Shown one piece after another: positions 21,620 to 31,461 of a DNA stretch of 47,667 nucleotides. This DNA comes from Kocuria rosea subsp. polaris (lineage in GTDB: Bacteria > Actinomycetota > Actinomycetes > Actinomycetales > Micrococcaceae). The stretch lies in NCBI GenBank assembly GCA_023896275.1, contig MLDA01000024.1, positions 1 to 47,667 on the forward strand, written 5' to 3'. Numbering within the stretch: the first letter of the stretch is position 1; every line of letters starts with the position of its first letter. The notes beneath the pieces were generated by a model that had not been told where the DNA came from, ran no database searches, and saw only the letters and a list, made by a program, of their open reading frames with translations. The translations under genes were made by a program, and so were the position numbers.

Positions 21620-22030
21620 ATGGAACCCGCAACCCTCACACTGGCCGGCATCCTGATGCTGGCCTTGATCACCGTCGAGGCCGGCGGCGCGTTCTTGATC
21701 CGCGTCACGACCGGGGGACACCCGACCAACGGCCTCCAGAAGAGCTGGTACCGCGCTGGCCACGCCCATGCCGCCGTCCTGCTCGTCCTCGCCCTCGCCG
21801 TCCTGCCCTACACCGACAGCGCCGACCTGCCGACCTGGGCCATGTGGCTGGCCCGATCGGGGATACCCACCGCGGCGATCCTCATGCCCGCCGGTTTCTT
21901 CCTCGGCGTTCTGGGCCGGGACCCGGCCAAACCCAACCGCGCGTCCTTCCTGATCCCCGTGGGCGCGGTCATCCTCACGGCCGGACTGCTCGCTGCGGGC
22001 ATCGGTTCGATCGCCGCCGGCCGGGGCTGA
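21620..22030 (+). CDS. Small four-helix membrane protein of unknown function
   Basis: A 136-residue, very hydrophobic protein with about four membrane helices: residues 5-25, 45-62, 70-98 and 110-133. A polar motif with paired histidines, YRAGHAHAAVLL, starts the second helix and could bind a metal or cofactor. No family is recognised with confidence. ATG at 21620 has GAAAGG nine bases before it. An in-frame upstream start at 21560 would lie inside the operator, so it is rejected. Regulation by the divergent MerR protein is likely, which suggests a role in export or a membrane stress response. Confidence 0.75.
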   Translation: MEPATLTLAGILMLALITVEAGGAFLIRVTTGGHPTNGLQKSWYRAGHAHAAVLLVLALAVLPYTDSADLPTWAMWLARSGIPTAAILMPAGFFLGVLGRDPAKPNRASFLIPVGAVILTAGLLAAGIGSIAAGRG

Positions 22031-22040
22031 CTCGCGGCGT

Positions 22041-22083
22041 TAAAACCCCGGGGACGGCGAGCTCGTGCTCGCCGCCCCCGGGT
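22041..22083 (-). terminator. Terminator of pheST, probably bidirectional
   Basis: Arms at 22046-22061 and 22068-22083 form a GC-rich stem of about 16 bases with a mismatch and a six-base loop. On the minus strand it is followed by TTTTA (22041-22045). It also closes the plus-strand membrane protein gene. Confidence 0.8.
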
Positions 22084-22119
22084 GGTGCGGGCCGTCGCCG
22101 TACGACGACGTCGTCTTGC

Positions 22120-24663
22120 CTAGCGCTGCACGGCCCCGTGCCGTTCGGCGGCCAGGGCCACCGCGGCGGCGCGCGACTCGGAGGCCTCGTCCGCCGTCAG
22201 GGTGCGATCGGCGGCGCGGAAGCGCAGGCCAAAGGCCAGCGACTTCTTGCCGTCCTCGATGCCGGCGCCCGAGTAGACGTCGAACAGCGCGACCTCCTCG
22301 AGCAGCTCGCCGGCGCCCTCGCGCAGCGTCTCGAGCACGTCCGAGGCGACGGTGCCACTGTCGACGACGAGCGCGACGTCCTGGGTCGAGACCGGGAACG
22401 TCGAGATCGGCTTGGAGACGACCACGTCCGCCGCGGCGGCCATGATCTCCTCGAGATTCAGCTCGAAAGCGGCGGTCCGCTCGGGCAGGTCCTGCTCGGC
22501 GAGCAGCTTCGGGTGCAGCTCGCCGGCGTAGCCGACGACCTCACCCGAGCGCAGGGACAGGACCGCGGTACGTCCCGGGTGGAAGGCCTGGTGCGCCCCC
22601 TGGGCGACCTTGAGGTCGACGCCGAGCAGGTCGGCCACGGAGCGCGCCACGTCCAGCGCGTCGGACCATTCCCACGCGCGCGGGGCGTACCCGGCGGCGG
22701 CCGGGGCCTCGTGCCCGAGTAGGACGCCGCCGACGTGCCACGGCTGGCCCGGGATGCCGGCGTAGAGCTCCTCCAGCACCTCGTCGGCCGGCTTGGCGCC
22801 CAGCGGGGGCAGCACGGGTGAGCCGAGCTGCTCGCCCGGTTCGAAGACCAGCCCCGCCTCGTACAGGGCCAGGTCGCGGAAGCCGCGCCCGTGGTTGCGG
22901 CGGGCCGCGTCGAGCAGGCCCGGCAGCAGCGAGCGGCGCAGGTAGCCGAACTCGGAGGAGATCGGGTTCGCGAGCTTCACGGCCGCGACCTCCTCGCCCT
23001 CACTCGGCGTGCCGAAGCGGTTGTTCTGCGCGGTGGAGACGAACGGGTAGCAGAGCACCTCCGTCAGCCCGGCGTCTGCGAGACCCTGCAGCACCCGGCG
23101 GCGCAGCTGCTGGGTGCGGGTGAGGCCGCGGCCCGGGGGCGCGACGGGCAGGGTCGCCGGGATCTGGTCGTAGCCGACCAGCCGGGCGATCTCCTCGACA
23201 AGGTCCTCCTTGATGGCCAGGTCCGGACGCCACGTGGGAACGGTGACGCGCAGGCCGCCGCCGTACTCTTCGACGTCCGCGCCGACGCAGGCAAGCGCGG
23301 CGAGCTCCTGCTCGCGCGTGTAGTCGACACCGATGAGCCGGGAGGCAAAGCCCGCCGGCAAGTCGATAACGACGGCGGCCGGGTCCTCGCGGACGTCGGT
23401 CGCCGTGGGCTCGGCCGTGCCGCCGGCGAGCTCGACGAGCAGGTCGACGGCCCGCTGCGCGGCGACGTCGGCGAGCGCGAAGTCCACGCCGCGCTCGTTG
23501 CGCTTCGACGCCTCGGACGGCAGGCGGTGGCGGCGGCGCGTGCGGCCCATGGAGACCGCGTCGAAGTGTGCCGACTCGATGACGACGTCAGCCGTGTCGG
23601 CGCCGACCTCGGTCTCGGCGCCACCCATGACGCCGGCGAGACCGATGGCGCCGCGGTCATCGGTGATGAGCAGATCCTCGGTGGAGAGCTCGCGGACCTT
23701 CTCATCGAGGGTCGTGAGCTTCTCACCCGGGTTCGCACGGCGCACGACGATCGGGCCACGCAGTTTCGCGGCGTCGTAGAAGTGCAGCGGCTGGCCGAGT
23801 TCGAGCATGACGTAGTTGGAGATGTCTACGACGAGCGAAATCGAACGCATGCCGGCCAGGCGCAGGCGCGAGGCCATCCACTGCGGGGTCGGGCGCGTGG
23901 CATCGACGCCGCGGACGGTGCGCGCAACGAAGCGGTCGCAGCCCGGCACGCCGTCGAGCGGGGCCTGGTCCTCGAGCCGGACCGGGTAGTCCTCCCCCGT
24001 CGGCTCGGCGACGGTGATGCGGGAGACCGGGTCGACGAACTCGGTGCCCGTGGACAGCGCGTACTCGCGGGCGACGCCGCGGATCGAGAAGCAGTAGCCG
24101 CGGTCCGGGGTCACGTTGATCTCGGCGGCCTCGTCGCTCAGCCCGAAGAGCTCGAACACGTCGGCGCCGAGTTCGGCGTCCAGGCCGAAGTCGGAGAGCA
24201 CCATGATGCCCTCGTGATCCTCGCCGAGCCCGAGCTCGCGCACGGAGGCGATCATGCCGGCGGAGACGTGTCCGTAGGTCTTGCGCGGGCTGATGCGGAA
24301 ATCGCCGGGCAGCACCGCGCCGGGCAGGGTCACGACGACCTTGTCCCCGACCTCGAAGTTGTGGGCGCCGCAGACGATACCCTGCACGCCGGAGGGGTCG
24401 ATGCCGTCACCGGTCAGGGTCTGCGGCTGCCCCTCGGGCACGACGCGGACCTGGCACCAGTTGATGGTCTTGCCGTTCTTCTGCGGCTCCTTCTCGATCG
24501 AGAGGACCTGCCCGACGACGATCGGGCCCGTGAGCTCGTCGGAGGGGCGGTGCACGTCCTCCTCCTCGAGGCCGACCTTCACCAGGTCGGCCATGACGTC
24601 TTCGGCCGTAGCGTCGGCCGGTACCTGCGCATACTCGCGCAGCCATGAGAGCGGAATACGCAT
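22120..24663 (-). CDS. pheT: Phenylalanine--tRNA ligase beta subunit
   Basis: Large subunit of the heterotetrameric enzyme that charges tRNA-Phe, 847 residues. The N-terminus MRIPLSWLREY begins the family fold, followed by an EMAP-like tRNA-binding domain (about 40-160), the B3/4 editing domain, the B5 domain and a C-terminal FDX-ACB anticodon-binding domain (KPISTFPVSTQDVALVVD region). It follows pheS after three bases, so the two are translationally linked. A strong terminator lies after the stop. Confidence 0.97.
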   Translation of the reverse strand: MRIPLSWLREYAQVPADATAEDVMADLVKVGLEEEDVHRPSDELTGPIVVGQVLSIEKEPQKNGKTINWCQVRVVPEGQPQTLTGDGIDPSGVQGIVCGAHNFEVGDKVVVTLPGAVLPGDFRISPRKTYGHVSAGMIASVRELGLGEDHEGIMVLSDFGLDAELGADVFELFGLSDEAAEINVTPDRGYCFSIRGVAREYALSTGTEFVDPVSRITVAEPTGEDYPVRLEDQAPLDGVPGCDRFVARTVRGVDATRPTPQWMASRLRLAGMRSISLVVDISNYVMLELGQPLHFYDAAKLRGPIVVRRANPGEKLTTLDEKVRELSTEDLLITDDRGAIGLAGVMGGAETEVGADTADVVIESAHFDAVSMGRTRRRHRLPSEASKRNERGVDFALADVAAQRAVDLLVELAGGTAEPTATDVREDPAAVVIDLPAGFASRLIGVDYTREQELAALACVGADVEEYGGGLRVTVPTWRPDLAIKEDLVEEIARLVGYDQIPATLPVAPPGRGLTRTQQLRRRVLQGLADAGLTEVLCYPFVSTAQNNRFGTPSEGEEVAAVKLANPISSEFGYLRRSLLPGLLDAARRNHGRGFRDLALYEAGLVFEPGEQLGSPVLPPLGAKPADEVLEELYAGIPGQPWHVGGVLLGHEAPAAAGYAPRAWEWSDALDVARSVADLLGVDLKVAQGAHQAFHPGRTAVLSLRSGEVVGYAGELHPKLLAEQDLPERTAAFELNLEEIMAAAADVVVSKPISTFPVSTQDVALVVDSGTVASDVLETLREGAGELLEEVALFDVYSGAGIEDGKKSLAFGLRFRAADRTLTADEASESRAAAVALAAERHGAVQR

Positions 24664-24666
24664 GTC

Positions 24667-25794
<1,128 letters not shown>

Positions 25795-25885
25795 TCAGTG
25801 TGATTCGGGTGCAGTCAATCGGACCCAAGTCTAGTTCAGATCCCCTGCCCGACGTGCATCCCGTGCCCGCTGCGCGCGCGGCAGT

Positions 25886-25891
25886 TATGCT
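25886..25891 (+). promoter_or_regulatory. -10 box of a leaderless gene
   Basis: TATGCT followed by six bases and ATG at 25898. Hexamer and spacing are identical to those at argC. No ribosome site lies before the ATG. Confidence 0.5.
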
Positions 25892-25897
25892 GGCGGC

Positions 25898-26389
25898 ATG
25901 GACTGGGCGGCGATCCGCAGCACGGCGAACTGGGTCAATCTCTCGACCCCGGCCGGCCTCCTGCTCGCCGCGGCGGCCGGGTGCCGGACCGAACCGTTCG
26001 CGGGCCGCATGCTGGTCGCGACCGGCTACCGCTGGCGGCTGCCCGCCGCCGGCGCCTTCACGGTCGGCTCCGTCGTCTTCCTGCGGCCGCAGCTCGGCAG
26101 CCCCGAGAGGCTTCCAGAGCTCATGGCCCACGAATCGACGCACGCGACGCAGTACGCGCTCTGCCTCGGCCTGCCGTTCCTGCCGCTGTACTTCGCGGCG
26201 GCCGGCTGGTCGCTCGCACGCACGGGCGACCCCGCCTCGCGAAACCTCTTCGAGCGACGGGCCGGCCTGGCGCTCGGCGGCTACGTAGAGCGCCCGCCGC
26301 GCCCGGTCGCACCACGCATCGCCGCGGCCCTGCGCACCCTCACCGGGGCCGGGGCAGCACTCGGGTCTAGGACTCGACGCCCGCGGTGA
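25898..26389 (+). CDS. Small HEXXH-containing protein of unknown function
   Basis: A 163-residue protein. HESTH lies at residues 78-82 within MAHESTHATQYA, a zincin-like zinc motif. A hydrophobic segment (about 87-105, LCLGLPFLPLYFAAAGW) follows and could be a membrane helix. A hydrophobic stretch at 17-28 is short. No third zinc ligand is obvious and no family is recognised with confidence; actinobacterial relatives are often annotated only as hypothetical. The start is leaderless-like. The 3' end overlaps the convergent pcp gene by 23 bases. Confidence 0.7.
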   Translation: MDWAAIRSTANWVNLSTPAGLLLAAAAGCRTEPFAGRMLVATGYRWRLPAAGAFTVGSVVFLRPQLGSPERLPELMAHESTHATQYALCLGLPFLPLYFAAAGWSLARTGDPASRNLFERRAGLALGGYVERPPRPVAPRIAAALRTLTGAGAALGSRTRRPR

Positions 26390-27008
26390 CGACGTCGTCG
26401 TGCCCGCCGCCCGCCTCGGCGGCGCAGCGTGCGACGACGGCGAGCCCGGCCCCGATGCGCGGCACCGTCCACTGCCCCGCAGCCAGCGGGACGTGCACGA
26501 AGCCGGCCCGGACAGCGGGAGCTCCGGCGAGCAGGTGCATCAGTTCGTAGAAGACAGCGTTGCACACGTACGTGCCGGCGGTCTGCGAGATCTCGGCCCC
26601 CAGCCCGGCCTCCTCGAGCCGGGCCCGCGCGCGCTTGATCGGCAGGCTCGTGAAATAGGCGGCGGGAGCCTCCGCGCGCACGGGGGCGTCGACCGGCTGC
26701 CCTCCCGCATTGTCGGGGATCCGCGCGTCCATCAGGTTGATGGCGACTCGCTCGAGCGAGAGGCGGTCGCGGTTCCCGGCCAGCCCTGCGGCGACAACGA
26801 CGTCGGGGCGGTGCTCCGACAGCGCGGCCGCCAGCGCTCCCCCGGCCGTGCCGGGGCCGCGACCGAACACGCATGGCAACTCGACGGCGACAGCATCCGC
26901 ACCGGCGTCGCGGAGCTCGCGCGCGGCGAGCCGGGCCGCGTCGATCGAGGGATTCTCGGCGGCGCCGCCGAAGGGTTCAAAGCCTGTCAGGAGGATCATC
27001 GGGCCCAT
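26367..27008 (-). CDS. pcp: Pyrrolidone-carboxylate peptidase
   Basis: Cytosolic cysteine peptidase (family C15) that removes N-terminal pyroglutamate from peptides. The 213-residue product matches the usual 215. The catalytic triad is Glu86 (LSLERVAIN), Cys149 (GTYVCNAVFYE) and His172 (FVHVPL), and the N-terminus MILLTGFEPFGG is diagnostic. The start is taken as ATG at 27006-27008 with GAGG five bases upstream; ATG at 26999 is an alternative. It is divergent from the radical SAM gene and converges, with overlap, on the HEXXH gene. Confidence 0.93.
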   Translation of the reverse strand: MGPMILLTGFEPFGGAAENPSIDAARLAARELRDAGADAVAVELPCVFGRGPGTAGGALAAALSEHRPDVVVAAGLAGNRDRLSLERVAINLMDARIPDNAGGQPVDAPVRAEAPAAYFTSLPIKRARARLEEAGLGAEISQTAGTYVCNAVFYELMHLLAGAPAVRAGFVHVPLAAGQWTVPRIGAGLAVVARCAAEAGGGHDDVVTAGVES

Positions 27009-27081
27009 CCTAACCTCACCGAGTGATTCGAATTCCGCGGCGGTCTGGACAATCACTTCGAAGCCATGTTCTACTGGATGC

Positions 27082-28221
27082 GTGAGATGGGAAGCTCAGC
27101 TGATCCGGCCCCCGGCCGGACAGCCGGATGCGGGCACCGGCCGGGTGTCCCCCAAGGCCCGTGCTGACGGGGCGGACGTGTCCGCCGCGCCACAGGCCGG
27201 TGCCCCGCATCCGCACTCCGCGGAGCCCCTCCTCGACCTGCCGGGGCTGATGCGCTCGGTGCGCACGCCGGAGTTCGACGGCATCATCTTCCACGAGGTC
27301 GTCGCCAGGAGCGCACTGAACAAGGTCCCTTCCGGATCCCAGATGCCCTTCTCGTGGACGATCAACCCCTACCGCGGCTGCACCCACGCGTGCGTCTACT
27401 GCTTCGCGCGCAAGACCCACACCTACTTGGACTTCGATTACGGCCAGGACTTCGATTCGCAGGTTGTCGTCAAGCGCAACATCACCGAGGTGCTGCGGGC
27501 GGAGCTGGGCCGGCCCCGGTGGAAACGCGAGCACGTCGCACTCGGGACCAATACCGATCCGTACCAGCGTGCCGAGGGGCGCTACCGGCTGATGCCGGAG
27601 ATCATCCGCGCGCTCGCCGACTCCGGCACCCCGTTCTCGATCCTGACGAAGGGCACCCTGCTGGCTCGCGACGCCGACCTCCTGGCCTGGGCCGCCACCC
27701 GCGTGCCGGTCGGCGTCGGCCTGTCGATCGCGATGACCAACGACGCGCTCAGCGAGAGCATCGAGCCGGGCACCCCCTCCCCGACGGCCCGGTTCCGCCT
27801 GCTCGAGCGGCTCGCCGCCTCCGGTATCGAATGCTCCGTGATGGCCATGCCGATCCTGCCGTGGCTCAGCGACTCCGCGGAGGCGCTGAGCGCGCTCTTC
27901 TCGCGAGTGCGCGGCGCGGGGGCAACCAGCCTGACCGCCGGCCCGCTGCACCTGCGCCCGGGGGCGCGGGAGTGGTACATGGCCTGGCTGGCTCGGAACC
28001 ATCCGCACCTGGTGCCTAGGTACCAGGATCTCTACCGCCGCGGCGCAGTCGCATCCAAGGAGTACCGGCTGTGGCTCGGGCAGCAGGTCGCCGAGCTTCG
28101 CCGGTCGCACAGTTTCGAGCCGGATCCGTGGGCGCTGCGACGCCCCGGACACGTCACGCCCGTCGCCCCCGATCCGCACCCGTCGCACAACGTACAGCCG
28201 GCCCAGAGCTCCCTCTTCTAG
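27082..28221 (+). CDS. Radical SAM protein, Rv2578c-like
   Basis: A 379-residue radical S-adenosylmethionine enzyme. The iron-sulphur cysteines are C100, C104 and C107 in CTHACVYC, preceded by INPYRGC, and the sequence GTNTDPYQRAEGRYRLMPEI follows. This pattern belongs to the SplB-like group that includes mycobacterial Rv2578c, whose reaction is not established. The first 50 residues are low-complexity and Pro/Ala-rich. The start is set at GTG 27082 because MRW-type N-termini occur in relatives (from memory). Its TAG stop shares bases with the stop of the convergent Nudix gene. Confidence 0.85.
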   Translation: MRWEAQLIRPPAGQPDAGTGRVSPKARADGADVSAAPQAGAPHPHSAEPLLDLPGLMRSVRTPEFDGIIFHEVVARSALNKVPSGSQMPFSWTINPYRGCTHACVYCFARKTHTYLDFDYGQDFDSQVVVKRNITEVLRAELGRPRWKREHVALGTNTDPYQRAEGRYRLMPEIIRALADSGTPFSILTKGTLLARDADLLAWAATRVPVGVGLSIAMTNDALSESIEPGTPSPTARFRLLERLAASGIECSVMAMPILPWLSDSAEALSALFSRVRGAGATSLTAGPLHLRPGAREWYMAWLARNHPHLVPRYQDLYRRGAVASKEYRLWLGQQVAELRRSHSFEPDPWALRRPGHVTPVAPDPHPSHNVQPAQSSLF

Positions 28222-28652
28222 GATGCTGCGGCGCCGGAGACAGCCTCGACGATCGGCAGGTCGGCCGGGATCCATTCGAGCGCGCCGGCCGCCCCGTCGA
28301 GGGGCACCCAGCGCAGCAGGTCATGGTCCTCAAGCGGCAGCGGGAATCCGCGGTCGATGCGGGCGAACCACACCCGCATCGCAGCGGCGCCGGCGAGCTT
28401 CCAGCCCTGGTGGGTCTGTCCGGGCACCTCCGCCCCGAGGGTGGCCACAACACCCAGTTCCTCGTTGAGCTCCCGCAGTAGTGCCGCCTCGCACGCCTCC
28501 CCCGGATCCACCTTGCCCCCAGGGAATTCCCACAGGCGGGCGAACTGGGCGGGCCGGGTACGCCGCGCGGCCAACAGCTGGCGCGGGCGTTCAAGATCAT
28601 CGACGATCGCGGCACCGACGATCTGAATCAGGCCCCGCTCCGGCGCGCTCAC
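28218..28652 (-). CDS. MutT-like Nudix hydrolase
   Basis: A 144-residue Nudix protein, probably hydrolysing oxidised nucleotides such as 8-oxo-dGTP. The Nudix box GKVDPGEACEAALLRELN continues directly into EELGV, giving G-x5-E-x7-REL-x-EELG. FARLWEFPGGK before it is typical of MutT/CTP pyrophosphohydrolase types. GTG at 28650-28652 overlaps the stop of the cation transporter gene as GTGA, so the two are co-translated. The exact substrate is not determined. Confidence 0.88.
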   Translation of the reverse strand: MSAPERGLIQIVGAAIVDDLERPRQLLAARRTRPAQFARLWEFPGGKVDPGEACEAALLRELNEELGVVATLGAEVPGQTHQGWKLAGAAAMRVWFARIDRGFPLPLEDHDLLRWVPLDGAAGALEWIPADLPIVEAVSGAAAS

Positions 28653-29602
28653 GCCGTGCCCTTCCCGGCCACTCGTTCGACGTCGTCGCGCCCGCCGCGC
28701 GGAACGTCCGGTTCCAGGTAGATGACTCGCGCGATCGGGACGGCCGCGCGGATGCGCTCCTCCGCCCCGTCGATGACGGCGGCGATCCCCTCGCCCGTCG
28801 CGTCTCGATCGACAGAGATCTTCGCGGCGACGAGCAACTCCTCCGGGCCCAGGTGCAGGGTCTTGAGGTGAATGATGCGGGCCCCATCTGCTGTGATGGC
28901 GGCCTCGATCTCGGCGACGTGCTCCTTCGTCGCCGACTCGCCCAGTAAGAGGGAACGGGTCTCGATGGCCAAGACGATCGCGATGACCACGAGCAGCAGT
29001 CCGATGCACGCCGTGCCGGCCGCGTCCCACATGCCGTCGCCGGTGAGCAGCGTCAGCACGACGCCGATGAGAGCAAAGGCCAGCCCGAGCAGCGCTCCGA
29101 GATCTTCGAGGAGAACAACCGGCAGCTCCGGTGACTTCGCGCGCCGGACGAACTGGACCCAGCTCTTCTTGCCGCGTACGTGGTTCGACTCGACGATGGC
29201 CGTGCGAAAGGAGAACGACTCGGCGATGATCGCGCCGACGAGAACAGCCACGGGCACCCACCACCAGCGCCCCTCGATGCCGTGGGGGTCTTGGAACTTG
29301 TGCCACGCCTCGTAGAGCGCGAAGAGCCCGCCGACCGTGAAGAGCACAATCGAGACGATGAAGGCGTAGACGTACCGTTCACGGCCGTAGCCGAACGGAT
29401 GCTCCGGGCTGGCCTGCTTCTTCGCTGCCTTACCACCCGCGAGGAGCAGGACCTGATTGCCGGAATCGGCCACGGAGTGGATGGCCTCGGCCAACATCGC
29501 CGACGATTGTGTCAACGCCCAGCCGATAAATTTGAAGACCGCGATGGTGAGGTTCGCAATCAGCGCCGCGACCACCGCTTTGGTTCCGCCGGAAGCTGCC
29601 AC
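28649..29602 (-). CDS. Cation diffusion facilitator family transporter
   Basis: Inner membrane divalent metal/proton antiporter of 317 residues with about six helices and a C-terminal cytoplasmic domain. The first metal site is HSVAD in helix 2 (AEAIHSVADSGNQ). In helix 5 the usual second HxxxD is replaced by LLEDLGALLG, as in the SLC30A9-like branch of the family (from memory), so metal preference is uncertain. GTG at 29600-29602 is chosen because AAAGGA lies six bases upstream; a GTG eight codons earlier has none. The gene is coupled to the Nudix gene. Confidence 0.88.
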   Translation of the reverse strand: MAASGGTKAVVAALIANLTIAVFKFIGWALTQSSAMLAEAIHSVADSGNQVLLLAGGKAAKKQASPEHPFGYGRERYVYAFIVSIVLFTVGGLFALYEAWHKFQDPHGIEGRWWWVPVAVLVGAIIAESFSFRTAIVESNHVRGKKSWVQFVRRAKSPELPVVLLEDLGALLGLAFALIGVVLTLLTGDGMWDAAGTACIGLLLVVIAIVLAIETRSLLLGESATKEHVAEIEAAITADGARIIHLKTLHLGPEELLVAAKISVDRDATGEGIAAVIDGAEERIRAAVPIARVIYLEPDVPRGGRDDVERVAGKGTA

Positions 29603-29667
29603 GATCGTTCCTTTCCCTGGGACCACTACTTATCTGGCGGACACGACAGGCCGCGCCCCGAGTCAGC

Positions 29668-30573
29668 TTAGTCCGCGAGGGCGGGATTCCGGCGTTGGGC
29701 GCGGGCCGACGCGTACAGGCAGACGGTGGCAGCGGTGCCGACGTTGAGCGACTCGGCCACCCCGTACAGCGGCACCGCCACACGCTGGTCCGCAGCCGCG
29801 AGCTCCGCCTCATCGAGCCCGGCCGCCTCGTTCCCGAAGAGCCATGCGCTCGGCTGTGCGAGGAGCGGCTGCTCACCTGCCCCGCTGCGGATCCGGTGCG
29901 CCGCCGCCGCGTCCTGCAGCTCGTCGAGGTCGGCGTCGCCGTAACCATCGGCGGCAATGATCCCGATGCCCGCAGCCCGCAGACCCTCTACGAGTTCCGC
30001 GAAGTCGACCCCGACGGCGAGCGGCAAGTGGAAAATCGACCCCACCGTTGAGCGCACGGCCTTGGGATTAAAGAGGTCGACGCTTCCACTCGTCGTGACG
30101 ATGGCGTCGGCCCCCGCCGCGTCGGCGGCCCGCAGGATGGTGCCAGCGTTTCCCGGATCCTGGACCCGGCACAACACGGCGACCAGGCGGGGGCGCGCCG
30201 CGATGATGTCGGACAGGGAAACGATCGTCTGACGGCACACAGCGATGATCCCCTGCGGGGTCACGGTGTCGGCCATCGCGGCGATCACGGCCGGCTCGGC
30301 GAGCCGGACTTCGCAGCCGTCGACCCCGGCGACCAGCTCAGGGTGCCGCTCAGCAGCGGCGGGCCTGGCAAAAATCCACTGCACGACGCCGTCGCGCCCT
30401 TGCTGGATTCGTTCGGCGTGCAGACGGATCGCTTCGCGCACCGCCTGAGGGCCTTCCGCGAGGAAGAGACCGGTCTTGTTGCGACCGCTGCGGGTGGCGA
30501 GCCTGGCGACGTCCCTGACGCGCTCGGCCCGTGGGTTGGCCATGATCGGCTGATCCGTGGGAGCTTCACTCAT
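29668..30573 (-). CDS. TrmH-family 23S rRNA/tRNA ribose methyltransferase
   Basis: SPOUT-class 2'-O-methyltransferase of 301 residues. The N-terminal substrate-binding domain (about 10-110) includes FLAEGPQAVREAI. The knot domain has VQDPGNAGTILRAADAAGAD, LFGNEAAGLDEAE and VPLYGVAESLNVGTAA, the three TrmH motifs with the SAM-binding knot. The target nucleotide is unknown. The ATG at 30571-30573 lies seven bases after a TAAAGT box with no ribosome site, again leaderless-like. The gene lies just downstream of the rplT terminator on the same strand, a common neighbourhood (infC-rpmI-rplT-rRNA methylase-pheST). Confidence 0.92.
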   Translation of the reverse strand: MSEAPTDQPIMANPRAERVRDVARLATRSGRNKTGLFLAEGPQAVREAIRLHAERIQQGRDGVVQWIFARPAAAERHPELVAGVDGCEVRLAEPAVIAAMADTVTPQGIIAVCRQTIVSLSDIIAARPRLVAVLCRVQDPGNAGTILRAADAAGADAIVTTSGSVDLFNPKAVRSTVGSIFHLPLAVGVDFAELVEGLRAAGIGIIAADGYGDADLDELQDAAAAHRIRSGAGEQPLLAQPSAWLFGNEAAGLDEAELAAADQRVAVPLYGVAESLNVGTAATVCLYASARAQRRNPALAD

Positions 30574-30580
30574 GTGCACG

Positions 30581-30586
30581 ACTTTA
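30581..30586 (-). promoter_or_regulatory. -10 box of the leaderless TrmH-family gene
   Basis: TAAAGT on the minus strand, seven bases before the ATG. It follows the rplT terminator, so the gene has its own transcription start. Confidence 0.5.
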
Positions 30587-30633
30587 TCCTCGTCTGGATG
30601 GGGAGGGCGCGTTGGGGGTTCCGGGTCGGACGC

Positions 30634-30707
30634 AAAAAGGGGACGGGATCTTTGAGATCCCGTCCCCTGCGCCGCCCTCGAAGAGGGCGAACAGGCGAAA
30701 GCCTGTT
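30634..30707 (-). terminator. rplT terminator with two extra hairpins
   Basis: Three hairpins follow each other after rplT on the minus strand. The first (30690-30707) has seven-base arms, a TTTC loop and includes part of the stop codon. The second (30673-30689) has perfect seven-base arms and a three-base loop. The third (30639-30667) is a perfect 13-base stem with a three-base loop followed by five T residues (30634-30638), an ideal intrinsic terminator. Confidence 0.9.
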
Positions 30708-31371
30708 ACTTGATCTGCTGGCGAGCTTCGCCACCGGCCGGCTCGAAGCCGGCGGCCTTGGCGGCCTCGATCGAAGCGAACCACCACTCAGGAGTGGTCT
30801 GGTCGTACCAGGTCGAGCCCGGGACGTGGTACTTCTTCGACTGGTTGCCCTTGATGACAAAGCCCTCGGGGGCCTCTTCACCTTCGACAGCCTTGACGGC
30901 ACCGTCGGCGGCAGGGGCCTCGGCGGTCTTGGCTGCCGGGGCAGCCTTGGCGGCGGCCTTCGGAGCCTTGGCGGCCGGGGCAGCTGCGGCCTTGGCGGCC
31001 GGAGCGTTCACGTCGGCCGGCAGCGCGTCCTTGGCGACCTTGACCAGCGTCGCGAAGGCGTTGGCGTCGGAGACGGCCAGCTCGGCGAGCATGCGGCGGT
31101 CAACCTCGACCTCAGCGGCCTTCAGGCCCTGGATCAGACGGTTGTAGGTCAGGCCGTTCGCACGGGAGGCAGCGTTGATGCGCTGGATCCACAGGCGACG
31201 GAAGTCGCCCTTGCGCTTACGACGGTCGCCGTAGCTGTAGACGAACGAGTGGAGCAGCTGCTCCTTGGCCTTGCGGTAGAGGCGCGAACGCTGACCGCGG
31301 TAACCCTTGGCGCGCTCGAGAACGACCCGGCGCTTCTTGTGGGCGTTGACCGCCCGCTTCACACGTGCCAC
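30706..31371 (-). CDS. rplT: Ribosomal protein bL20 with an extra C-terminal domain
   Basis: The first 118 or so residues are ordinary L20, an early-assembly 23S rRNA-binding protein ([15 protein letters not shown], then [15 protein letters not shown] and [14 protein letters not shown]). The protein is 221 residues, against about 120 usually. An Ala/Lys/Pro-rich linker (about 119-163) leads to a compact domain (about 167-215) with the pattern [23 protein letters not shown] and EAAKAAGF. This resembles a small domain with a KGN-YHxPGS-WF pattern found on other actinobacterial proteins, including some ribosomal proteins (from memory). GTG at 31369-31371 has AAGGAG seven bases upstream. Frame and GC bias stay constant through the extension, so it is not a frameshift artefact. 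Confidence 0.95.
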   Translation of the reverse strand: MARVKRAVNAHKKRRVVLERAKGYRGQRSRLYRKAKEQLLHSFVYSYGDRRKRKGDFRRLWIQRINAASRANGLTYNRLIQGLKAAEVEVDRRMLAELAVSDANAFATLVKVAKDALPADVNAPAAKAAAAPAAKAPKAAAKAAPAAKTAEAPAADGAVKAVEGEEAPEGFVIKGNQSKKYHVPGSTWYDQTTPEWWFASIEAAKAAGFEPAGGEARQQIK

Positions 31372-31461
31372 GTGTGTACTCCTTCATGTTGTGTTCCCGT
31401 GTCTACGGCGTCGGCCGGCCCGGGAACGGTGTTAATTCGTCAGATCGCTTCAGCGGGAGGC

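Noticed and set aside
26710-27081. Upstream extension of the radical SAM frame
   Set aside because: It is antisense to pcp and has no similarity to the family; GTG at 27082 gives a natural N-terminus.
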